A DNA stretch of 64,000 nucleotides from DCFW01 sp963790715 (GTDB lineage Bacteria; Bacteroidota; Bacteroidia; Bacteroidales; Bacteroidaceae): assembly GCA_963790715.1 (NCBI GenBank), contig CAWBPN010000011.1, forward strand, positions 380,524-444,523, written 5' to 3'. How positions within the stretch are numbered: the first letter of the stretch is position 1; every line of letters starts with the position of its first letter. Positions 7,325-15,169 of this stretch are shown here, piece after piece. The translations under genes were made by a program, and so were the position numbers. A model generated the notes under the pieces. It made no database searches and was not told the DNA's origin. It saw only the letters and a program-made list of their open reading frames with translations.

Positions 7325-10300
7325 ATGAAGAGAAACTTAATATTGTCAATAATATCTTGTATGTTTTTATTAGCAAACATACAACTATGTTACGGTCAAG
7401 GAGTAGAAGAAAACGAAAACGTACGTAACTGCGTAGATAGCATTTTTGAAAATTTGGACAAATCCAAAATACCGAATGGTCTTTTAAGGGATTATTCTTT
7501 TGAATTAGTCGATTTAGATCAGTTTACAGGTACTTCAACAACATGTAATAATCCTATTGATAGACAAACATATGAATTATTGTTACGTACAATTAAATCA
7601 TGTGCCGTAGGTACAACTCCATTTGGAGATGTAGCAGGAATTTTAGTTGATCAAAATAACGCCGGAAATGATAATACAGTATCATTAAGTGCTATGGCAT
7701 ATCAATATTCATATATTAAACAAAATGCAATTACAGATAACTTAATTAAATACGTAGATGGAAAAGTTTCAGATAACTTTATAAATAATGTGTGGCAGAA
7801 TCCTTATGGTAGCCAATATGCAACAGGTTTATGCGCTCAAGATAGTGTTTTTGGAAGCACCTCATTAACATTTACACTTGATAAGAATTGTTGGTTGAGT
7901 AACTTGTCTTATAACAAGATAGAAATTAATGCCGGAAATGGATATTCACCTATTGAACCCGGAGGATCAATCAATGTTTCATACTCGTCCGGTGGAGAAA
8001 AAAGAATATTAATGAGAATAACTCTTGCCAACGGAGAACAATTACTATCATCTACTGAAATAAATATAGAAATAAATACAGGAGATGGGTCTAAAACAAG
8101 GACTGATGTAGGATACGGAAGCTATGTGACAACAATTGAAGGAGCACCATACAGAGGTGTACAAACAAAGGCAGATATTTTTGTTAAATATGCCAATGGA
8201 ATTAGTATGCAAAAACCTTTAATTTTTGTAGAGGGATTTGATCCGCGTTCAATGGGTATTTACGGTAGTTATGGAAGCACTAACATAATAACATTTATAC
8301 ATAAAATAGATTCATTATACAAAATTTCGAACTTACCAAATAATTTTCTAAACAAATATGATATCGTATATGTTGATTGGGTTAATAGTGAAGAATATAT
8401 TCAAGCAAATGCTAATACATTAATGGAAGTAATTAGATGGGTAAACAAACAAAAGATGTTATCAGGCAGTACTTCATCAAATATAGTTATGGGGCATAGC
8501 ATGGGCGGGCTTGTAGCTCGATATGCCTTGAGAACCATGGAGAATAATAATGAGAAACACGAAACTTCATTATATATTAGTGATGACAGCCCTCACTTAG
8601 GAGCCAATGCTCCTTTAGGGGCATTATATGGGCTATACGGTATATGTTCATTTTTGGAAAATAAAAAATTAATAGGTGAATTTGCGGATAAATATTTTCA
8701 TAGCGGTACATTGCTTTCACTTGTTGAAAAAATAGCCCATTGCAATGCAGCAAAACAGATGTTGGTTAATTACGTAGATTTTGGAGGTAACCTCAATAAC
8801 AGTGAACATATAGCATGGCAACAAGAATTGGCAAATTTGGGCTTTCCACAAGGTGATAAGAATTCGAATTTTAGAATGTTGGGCATAGCGAAAGGTTCAT
8901 ATTCTGAAAACAGTGCACCTTCGTCTTATCTAAAATTTGATTTAGTTCCAACTTCAGATTATGCAGGACTGCCAGGATATTCTGATTTGGCTCGTCCAAT
9001 AATAGAATTGGTATTAAATGATATATGGTCAGGAATATTAAACCTTATTCCCGGGAAATCAACAATAAAATTTCATATGGAGGTTGATCCCGGAATAGCA
9101 AATGGTACAAAAATCGCAGAAATAAAATTACAATATGTAAAAAAATTCCTATGGATGAAAAATATTACAAGAACAGTATTTGAATATAATAATTATATGC
9201 CGGGATCGCTTGTATATGATGTATTTCCAAGTTCATATTATGCAATCCAGAAAGGAGGAAAATATAATAGCTCTTATGGTATACCGGTTGTTGGCCAAGC
9301 AAATTGGAATCTTGACATGGCTGGATCTACACCTTTTATACCGACATCAAGTGCGTTGTGCGTTGGTTTTGGTAAACAGACGCTTACCTCATCATTATTT
9401 ACAGATAAGCCGGACTTTTCAAACACTCCATTTGGAAATAATGTATACGTATCTGAAGGTTTATCAATATCTCATACTGATTTAAATAATATGATTCTTG
9501 ATTGGTTGACTGCACAATTAGATTTTGGTATAATCGGTCCCCGTCAGGGCATTAATGGTTCAAAATACGTTATACCCAATGGTGCAAGCGTTCAGTGGAC
9601 CACCGACAATCAGCAAATAGCAACACTCGATCAAGGTGGAAATTTAAAAGTAGTTGGCAATGGTATTGTGAATATTACAGCTGCTCAAAGTAATGCAATA
9701 AAAGCAAGTATGGAAATTCTAACAGGTGATCCATCTTTTGTATTAGAAGATGTAAAGAGAGTTCCGGGATATTATTCTGTAAAGACTGATTGCACAGACA
9801 CAAGAATCACTGATTTCCTTAATAAATATAGCAATGTTATTACCTATGAATGGGGGATTAAGATGAATGACGAGCCGTTAACGTGGATAAAATCCGAATC
9901 TCAGGAACTTCGTTTAAGTACATTGGAAAATGATGATAATGTTACCGTTTATTTAAAAGCGCTTGATTTATACGGCAACGAAAGTTCACCCTTATTTATG
10001 AGAATATCCGGTAATGATATATATAAATTAGGATATAAGACACTTATATTTAACAGTAAAGGAGAACTTTATAGCGGAAATGGAGCTAAACTATATTATG
10101 ATTATATCACTATGCCTTTGACTTATCAAAACGGAAATAGTAGCACATTCTCCGATGCGGAATGGAATCCTGTAGCTGCTGTAGTTATGAATGATGAAAA
10201 TGAATCAAGAGTTATACCATGGAAAAGATACGGATATATACATGATATTATTCCATCATCGGAAATAGAAAAAATTACAAGTTCATCAGATGGAACAGTT

Positions 10301-10396
10301 TTGATATACAAATTAATCCTATTAAATTACAATGGAGATATTATACAAAAAACTCCTATTACAATTATGTATAAGGCTAATTTCCCCAATAAATAA
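7325..10396 (+). CDS. Large secreted PGAP1-like lipase/esterase with Ig-like domain
   Basis: Start chosen at the ATG at 7325 (MKRNLILSIISCMFLLANIQ signal peptide); a TTG 18 bases earlier is possible but adds residues before the signal. The mature 1000-residue protein has a beta-rich N-terminal part, then an alpha/beta-hydrolase core. Visible features are KPLIFVEGFDPRS (oxyanion region), the nucleophile elbow GHSMGG with Ser392, SPHLGANAP after it, and a plausible catalytic His717 in SISHTDLN. Residues ~735-800 (WTTDNQQIATLDQGGNLKVV) look like a bacterial Ig-like (BIG2) domain, followed by a C-terminal beta region. PGAP1-like hydrolases cleave ester-linked lipids; the substrate here is unknown. 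Confidence 0.82.
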   Translation: MKRNLILSIISCMFLLANIQLCYGQGVEENENVRNCVDSIFENLDKSKIPNGLLRDYSFELVDLDQFTGTSTTCNNPIDRQTYELLLRTIKSCAVGTTPFGDVAGILVDQNNAGNDNTVSLSAMAYQYSYIKQNAITDNLIKYVDGKVSDNFINNVWQNPYGSQYATGLCAQDSVFGSTSLTFTLDKNCWLSNLSYNKIEINAGNGYSPIEPGGSINVSYSSGGEKRILMRITLANGEQLLSSTEINIEINTGDGSKTRTDVGYGSYVTTIEGAPYRGVQTKADIFVKYANGISMQKPLIFVEGFDPRSMGIYGSYGSTNIITFIHKIDSLYKISNLPNNFLNKYDIVYVDWVNSEEYIQANANTLMEVIRWVNKQKMLSGSTSSNIVMGHSMGGLVARYALRTMENNNEKHETSLYISDDSPHLGANAPLGALYGLYGICSFLENKKLIGEFADKYFHSGTLLSLVEKIAHCNAAKQMLVNYVDFGGNLNNSEHIAWQQELANLGFPQGDKNSNFRMLGIAKGSYSENSAPSSYLKFDLVPTSDYAGLPGYSDLARPIIELVLNDIWSGILNLIPGKSTIKFHMEVDPGIANGTKIAEIKLQYVKKFLWMKNITRTVFEYNNYMPGSLVYDVFPSSYYAIQKGGKYNSSYGIPVVGQANWNLDMAGSTPFIPTSSALCVGFGKQTLTSSLFTDKPDFSNTPFGNNVYVSEGLSISHTDLNNMILDWLTAQLDFGIIGPRQGINGSKYVIPNGASVQWTTDNQQIATLDQGGNLKVVGNGIVNITAAQSNAIKASMEILTGDPSFVLEDVKRVPGYYSVKTDCTDTRITDFLNKYSNVITYEWGIKMNDEPLTWIKSESQELRLSTLENDDNVTVYLKALDLYGNESSPLFMRISGNDIYKLGYKTLIFNSKGELYSGNGAKLYYDYITMPLTYQNGNSSTFSDAEWNPVAAVVMNDENESRVIPWKRYGYIHDIIPSSEIEKITSSSDGTVLIYKLILLNYNGDIIQKTPITIMYKANFPNK

Positions 10397-10404
10397 ACAA
10401 TGAC

Positions 10405-10740
10405 ATGAATAAAAAATGTATTTTATTTTCAATTTTATCAATATGCTTTATATCATCTTGTATTGATGATGAAATACCGAATATTGATCATGCAAAAAGT
10501 TCCAAAGACAGTTCTTCCGTTACAAGAGTTCTGCTTTCCTCTGACAGTATTGGCATTAAACACGACATGCAATCAAATCCTGAATTAATATTGGCAGACA
10601 GAATAATATATAAAAATTCCATGTATGTGCTGGATTTATCTGCTAAAGATGCTTCTGAATTATTAATTCCGGAAAAGACATATCAGGAATATGTTAAAAA
10701 AGTAGAGGAAATGAATAATACTGCGATAAAGTTTAAATGA
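10405..10740 (+). CDS. Small uncharacterised lipoprotein
   Basis: A 111-residue protein with a clear lipobox (SICFISSC, Cys ~19) and a short hydrophilic remainder ending NNTAIKFK. I do not recognise a family. It starts 8 bases after the lipase stop, and its stop overlaps the upstream in-frame ATGs of the astacin-like gene, so the genes are almost certainly co-transcribed. Confidence 0.7.
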   Translation: MNKKCILFSILSICFISSCIDDEIPNIDHAKSSKDSSSVTRVLLSSDSIGIKHDMQSNPELILADRIIYKNSMYVLDLSAKDASELLIPEKTYQEYVKKVEEMNNTAIKFK

Positions 10741-10763
10741 TGAACATTATAATTACAATAAAA

Positions 10764-11840
10764 ATGAAAAAGAAAAATCAATTATTAGTAAGTCTAACAA
10801 TATTATTGTTAGCATTTACATCTTGCGATACCAATGATGTTTCAAAGGTATCCAGTTCTTCTACAAAAGAGACCAAAATCTCTCAATATGTAGTAAAATA
10901 CACAAATCAACAAATGGTTAATTGGAGTAACACAGGTAGCCCTTATTTGGATAATGAAGAGGAAAATTCTTCAAATATATCCATCGATCCTTACTTGCTA
11001 TCCCAAGCCGGAGTGTTTAAACCAATATCAAATTCAACGACTAGAGCTTTTGGAGTAAATCCGAATGAGAATAGATTTTGGTCAATGATAAGATTAAAAA
11101 TCGGAAGTATTCAAGAACCTATAAGAAGTTATGTAATAGGTGCGATTCACGATATTGAAAGTGAAACAAACATAAGATTTTATAATGCTATTGAAGACCC
11201 TGATGTGGATCCTGTATATGGCTTTAAATATCCGAATGTACATATTTCCATTTCTCCAAATGGGATGGATGGTTCATCAGATGTAGGAAGAATCGGTGGA
11301 GAACAATACATCTATATACCTAAAGATATAGCGGATAACCCGGATAATTATAGCGCTGATGAAATCACAGGTTTTGTAGAACGAGCATTATGTAATGTTG
11401 CCGGTATGTATAACGAACAACAAAGGAATAATAGGGACGATTATGTAAACATCTATACAAATAATATTGATACACAAAATCTTTATCATTTTGATAAAAT
11501 AACTAAAAATTATTTTTCACGCGGGGACTTTGATTGGTCATCAATAACCTTGGCAAGTTCATACGATTTTAGCAAAAACGGAGGAAAGACAATCACTACA
11601 AAAAGCGGTGACACAATGCCAAAGAACAATATCTTATCAGATTTAGATAAAATGTTTTTAAACTATTTCTACTTACCATATAAACCAAGAACGGATACAT
11701 ATAGAGAATTAGATAATGTCGTTTATGATGGAAATAATAAACAACTAACTGAAAGCCAAAGGTTACAACTTCAAGCTGATTTAAATAATGGTAACTCTAC
11801 TCCACCTTCTGGAGGAGAATTAACACCTCCTGCGTGGTAA
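10764..11840 (+). CDS. Astacin-fold lipoprotein that has lost its zinc site (pseudoprotease)
   Basis: Start chosen at the ATG at 10764 (lipobox LLAFTSC); an earlier ATG at 10737 adds nine residues. The core matches the M12A astacin layout: IGAIHDIESETNIRFY early, then RALCNVAGMYNEQQRNNRDD (207-226), then a late aromatic stretch. Aligned with the astacin signature HExxHxxGxxHExxRxDRD, the ligand histidines are R207, N211 and N217 and the catalytic Glu is A208. G214, E218, R221, R224, D225 and Y227 are kept. The Met-turn/Tyr segment is also gone (SSITLAS where SxMHY is expected). I infer a secreted non-catalytic binding protein. The C-terminal tail is Pro/Gly-rich (STPPSGGELTPPAW). Confidence 0.75.
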   Translation: MKKKNQLLVSLTILLLAFTSCDTNDVSKVSSSSTKETKISQYVVKYTNQQMVNWSNTGSPYLDNEEENSSNISIDPYLLSQAGVFKPISNSTTRAFGVNPNENRFWSMIRLKIGSIQEPIRSYVIGAIHDIESETNIRFYNAIEDPDVDPVYGFKYPNVHISISPNGMDGSSDVGRIGGEQYIYIPKDIADNPDNYSADEITGFVERALCNVAGMYNEQQRNNRDDYVNIYTNNIDTQNLYHFDKITKNYFSRGDFDWSSITLASSYDFSKNGGKTITTKSGDTMPKNNILSDLDKMFLNYFYLPYKPRTDTYRELDNVVYDGNNKQLTESQRLQLQADLNNGNSTPPSGGELTPPAW

Positions 11841-11901
11841 TAGCGGAGAAAGTAAACCAATAAATATATATAATAAACTAAATTGTATATGCTCAGTACA
11901 A

Positions 11902-11929
11902 GAGGCTATGTCAAAAGTGACATGGCCTC
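11902..11929 (+). terminator. Hairpin after the lipase/astacin-like unit
   Basis: GAGGCTATGTC (11902-11912) pairs with GACATGGCCTC (11919-11929), one G-T wobble, loop AAAAGT. There is no strong T-tract after it. Position between two transcription units suggests a terminator. Confidence 0.55.
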
Positions 11930-11974
11930 TATTATGTGAAGGTCAACATTTGATAAATAAGAAATTCCCATTTA

Positions 11975-12059
11975 ATCGATGTTTTAGCGCATCAATGTAA
12001 ATTGCGACTTTTTTGCGAGCAATTTTTTTAGGAATAAAATAAAATATTATATATGTTTG
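11975..12059 (+). promoter_or_regulatory. Promoter cassette, copy 2
   Basis: Near-identical to 6846-6930 over 85 bases, including the -7 element TATGTTTG at 12052-12059. It drives the two tandem paralogous lipoproteins. The duplication implies that this unit and the DUF3244/lipase unit respond to the same signal. Confidence 0.75.
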
Positions 12060-12081
12060 CACAAAACTAAATAATTAAGTT

Positions 12082-12690
12082 ATGAATAAAAAGATAATTT
12101 GTAAAATAGCGGCTTTCACTGCCATAGTTTGTATTGCTTTAATGCTACACAGTTGTGACAAGGATGGATATATGAAATGTTTTAATAATATGGTTTGTGA
12201 CATAAATGGTGAAGCCTATGAAGATCAAGATAAATTTCTTTTCCCATTTGGAACGTCGATGACACCATGTGTAAATATAAGGAGTAAAAATGATAGTTGT
12301 ACAATTATATTTTATGCCATTTGTAGGCCGACAAAGAATAAAGAATCGCTTCATACGTATGAAATAAATATTAAGATTAATGGTAAGACTTTACCTTTAG
12401 GTGGAAAATACGAAATATCATCTTCTATTCTTGATAAAGGGTTCAAAACTTGTAATGAAGCAATTATGTATTGTGATACAAGTAATATATCATACGTTGA
12501 AGTTTATGATGATTCAACAGATAAAAACAATCTGGGAGATGGCTATTTTGAAATAACTTCAAGAAATAATAAAGATTCATATTATCTTGGTGAAGTTAAT
12601 ATAAAAGTAAAATTACCGATACAGAATGCTGACAGTACATTAAATATTAAGGGAAAATTCAGAATAGAATTTAAAAAACCAGATAAATAA
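12082..12690 (+). CDS. Uncharacterised lipoprotein, paralog A
   Basis: A 202-residue protein with a lipobox (CIALMLHSC, Cys ~25), then a beta-rich domain with DINGEAYEDQD and AICRPTKNKESLHTYEI. The C-terminus has LGDGYFEITS and LNIKGKFRIEF. It is a tandem paralog of the next gene; the copies share about two thirds of positions by eye, highest at both ends. The fold resembles small Bacteroidota lipoproteins with a crystallin/immunoglobulin-like sandwich, but I assign no function. Confidence 0.75.
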   Translation: MNKKIICKIAAFTAIVCIALMLHSCDKDGYMKCFNNMVCDINGEAYEDQDKFLFPFGTSMTPCVNIRSKNDSCTIIFYAICRPTKNKESLHTYEINIKINGKTLPLGGKYEISSSILDKGFKTCNEAIMYCDTSNISYVEVYDDSTDKNNLGDGYFEITSRNNKDSYYLGEVNIKVKLPIQNADSTLNIKGKFRIEFKKPDK

Positions 12691-12697
12691 TTAAGTT

Positions 12698-13309
12698 ATG
12701 AATAAAAAGATAGCATGCAAAATAGCTGCTTTATCTGTCTTAACTTGTATTGCGTTAATCCTGCACAGTTGTAACAAGTATGGATATTGGAAATGTTTTA
12801 ATAATATGTCTTGTGATATAAATGGTGAAGCCTATGAAGATCAAGATACAACTCTTTTACCAATTGAAGTGCCGATGACACCTTGGTTAAAAATGTGGGA
12901 TGATAATGATAGTTGTATTATTAAATTTAATGCCATTTGTAGACCTACAAAGAATAAAGAATCGCTTCATACGTATGAAATATATATTAGGATTTTTGAT
13001 ATGGCTTTACCTATAGGTGTAAAACACGAAATATCATCATCATCTATTATTAATAAAGAATTTATGAAATCTTATCAAGCAAAGAGTTATTATGACTCAA
13101 CTAATATATCATATGTTGAAGTTTATGATTATGAAACAGATAAATACAATCTGGGGGATGGCTATTTTGAAATAACTTCAAAAGAAAATAACACGTCATC
13201 TTACCATCCATATTATTATCTTGGTGAAATTAATATAAAAGTAAAATTACCAATAGATAATGTTGACAGTACATTAAATATTAAGGGAAAATTCAGAACT
13301 GAATTATGA
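12698..13309 (+). CDS. Uncharacterised lipoprotein, paralog B
   Basis: A 203-residue tandem paralog of the preceding gene, 7 bases downstream. It keeps the lipobox (CIALILHSC), DINGEAYEDQD, AICRPTKNKESLHTYEI and the C-terminal GDGYFEITS and LNIKGKFR segments. The centre (residues ~45-75 and ~95-125) has diverged. The initiation region AATTAAGTTATGAATAAAAA is also shared with paralog A, so the duplication unit included the ribosome-binding region. No function known. Confidence 0.75.
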   Translation: MNKKIACKIAALSVLTCIALILHSCNKYGYWKCFNNMSCDINGEAYEDQDTTLLPIEVPMTPWLKMWDDNDSCIIKFNAICRPTKNKESLHTYEIYIRIFDMALPIGVKHEISSSSIINKEFMKSYQAKSYYDSTNISYVEVYDYETDKYNLGDGYFEITSKENNTSSYHPYYYLGEINIKVKLPIDNVDSTLNIKGKFRTEL

Positions 13310-13455
13310 ATTAAAATAAAATCATTAAATCAATAGTAATATTAAAAAAGTCCTATTTTCATAGTAGTTTTAGAACATAATTGTCGTGGACACATTAATT
13401 CCCTCTGAAATAGTGCGTAAATAATAATAATTTTATTACCTTCGCATCAAAACGG

Positions 13456-14265
13456 ATGTATATGACAATAAACCAATGGATAAACGATAGAGAACAGAGG
13501 GGTTCTTCCACTTTTTCTTTTAATGATGTCATTGCTGCTTTCCCCTCAATTGATTCGCAACAAATAAAGAACGCGTTGTATCGGCTTACTATTCATAAGA
13601 GTGTAATATCAGTATACAAAGGCTTTTATGTTATAATCCCGCCACAATACGCATTAAAGGGAATCGTGCCGCCGCCATATTACGTAAATCAGTTGATGAG
13701 ATATATAGGAAAGCCTTACTATGTCGGTCTGTTGAATGCCGCTGAGATATTCGGTGCCGCGCATCAGAGACCGCAGTTGTATTCCATTATGACTATACCA
13801 CCAAAGACAACTACATCAATTAAGAAGAATTCCATTATCAGATGGTTTTATACTATCCGTTTTCCTGAAGAATTTTTGATAACAAGAAATTCTGAGACAA
13901 GCACTGTTAAGTACTCAAGTGCTGAACTGACGGCACTCGACCTTATACAATATGCTTATCATATAGGAGGATTAAGTCGTGCTGCAACGGTGCTGGCAGA
14001 ATTGTGTGAGGTCACCAACTTCGAAAAGTTGAATAATCACATTTTTAATTATGTAAAAGTCTCGACATTTCAACGGCTCGGATTTATATTGGATGAAATC
14101 CTTGAAGAAACAGCGCAGGCCGAGGCCTTATACAAAATACTTAGCAAAGACTGGAATAAAGCGCATTATGTAGATTTAAGTACGAAGCATCCAAGTACAT
14201 TTGATGTTAGGAATCAAAAATGGAGGATAAATATTAATATGAAAATAGAAATAGATGATATATGA
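13456..14265 (+). CDS. abiEi: AbiEi-family type IV antitoxin (orphan)
   Basis: A 269-residue protein with an N-terminal winged-helix segment (FSFNDVIAAFPSIDSQQIKN), a core with YYVGLLNAAEIFGAAHQRPQ, and SSAELTALDLIQYAYHIGG near residue 155. These are the recurrent motifs of Bacteroidota AbiEi antitoxins, which repress their operon and neutralise the AbiEii nucleotidyltransferase. Start at 13456; a second ATG at 13462 is equally possible. It normally overlaps the toxin start, as seen here, but only 21 toxin codons remain. A near-consensus -7 element, TACCTTCG, lies at 13437-13444. Antitoxin retention without toxin suggests a decayed defence module. Confidence 0.85.
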   Translation: MYMTINQWINDREQRGSSTFSFNDVIAAFPSIDSQQIKNALYRLTIHKSVISVYKGFYVIIPPQYALKGIVPPPYYVNQLMRYIGKPYYVGLLNAAEIFGAAHQRPQLYSIMTIPPKTTTSIKKNSIIRWFYTIRFPEEFLITRNSETSTVKYSSAELTALDLIQYAYHIGGLSRAATVLAELCEVTNFEKLNNHIFNYVKVSTFQRLGFILDEILEETAQAEALYKILSKDWNKAHYVDLSTKHPSTFDVRNQKWRININMKIEIDDI

Positions 14266-14327
14266 TAAACAGAGAAGCTATAACAGAATGGTTGGTTTCC
14301 CCTTCCGCATTTTTTGATCGACTTTAG
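14262..14327 (+). pseudogene. Remnant of an AbiEii toxin gene (5' end only)
   Basis: An ATGA overlap with abiEi opens a frame reading MINREAITEWLVSPSAFFDR and then L-stop. MINREAI-EW is the usual start of AbiEii nucleotidyltransferase toxins; their continuation is absent. The next 195 bases hold no coding sequence. The toxin was therefore lost by deletion close to its 5' end. Confidence 0.7.
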
Positions 14328-14490
14328 TATCTTGTTATCAATACCTTCCATTAATATTTTACATTATATTTTTCGCAAATACATATCAAACTTGCGAATT
14401 TATTCGCACCGAAAATACATACTTTTCTTCTGACAGCAAAATTATTCGATATATAATTCTCTTTTGTTTTTAAGATATGCGCAATTTCTT

Positions 14491-14498
14491 TAATTTTG
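14491..14498 (+). promoter_or_regulatory. Predicted -7 element of the nuclease gene
   Basis: TAATTTTG matches TAnnTTTG, 25 bases ahead of the chosen start at 14523. It overlaps an in-frame TTG at 14496, which argues against that codon as the start. Confidence 0.55.
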
Positions 14499-14522
14499 CA
14501 AACGAATAGAAATAAAATCAAA

Positions 14523-15143
14523 ATGAGAAAATACATCTTTAAGCTACAGCGTTTTACGCTGTTGCTACTCGCAATTCTGCCTGTTGTCGGCCTTAGTCAA
14601 AACATAGAAAAGCCGGACAAGGAAATTAAAGAAAAATGTTACGAATCGTTCTATTCATACAAAATAGAAGCTCCTGCATACGTGATGTACAAACTCTATC
14701 ACGGCGGTGGCAACGTGCCGAGAAAAGGATTCAGATTTAAATCCGATCTCCCACACTTCGCTTATCAGCACAGCGGCTACGACATCGGACACATGTGCAA
14801 TGCTGAAGATTTTGCCTTCGACAAAGATTTGGAAGAATCTACTTTCCGCTACTATAACGCAGTGCCGCAAATGCCTAATCTCAACCGCGGCATTTGGGAA
14901 GTGAACGAGAAGGATATACGCAAACTGTCACAAACAGACAGCCTGCTAATCATTTGCGGCGGTTGCGACTACTCAGGACTAATACCTGCAAGATGCTTCA
15001 AGATAGTATACTCGCTATCTACAAAGAAAATGATTTATGCCAAAATATTTACCAACAGCAATGACGCCACAGAGAGCGACTGCGATGCATTGGTCGACAA
15101 ATTTCCTTTTGAAGCAACATATAAGCTGTATAAAAAGAACTGA
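14523..15143 (+). CDS. Secreted DNA/RNA non-specific endonuclease (beta-beta-alpha Me)
   Basis: A 206-residue protein starting MRKYIFKLQRFTLLLLAILP, a signal peptide with cleavage near GLSQ. The nuclease core shows YDIGHMCNAEDFAF, in which DIGH corresponds to the DRGH motif with the general-base histidine. It also shows FRYYNAVPQMPNLNRGIW, matching the metal-binding N and following NRGxW of the NUC1/Serratia nuclease family. The middle R of DRGH is I here, a tolerated variation in some members. The likely role is degrading extracellular or periplasmic nucleic acid. Monocistronic and convergent with the serpin gene. Confidence 0.85.
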   Translation: MRKYIFKLQRFTLLLLAILPVVGLSQNIEKPDKEIKEKCYESFYSYKIEAPAYVMYKLYHGGGNVPRKGFRFKSDLPHFAYQHSGYDIGHMCNAEDFAFDKDLEESTFRYYNAVPQMPNLNRGIWEVNEKDIRKLSQTDSLLIICGGCDYSGLIPARCFKIVYSLSTKKMIYAKIFTNSNDATESDCDALVDKFPFEATYKLYKKN

Positions 15144-15169
15144 TGCTTTTCCACATATATCGATTAATT

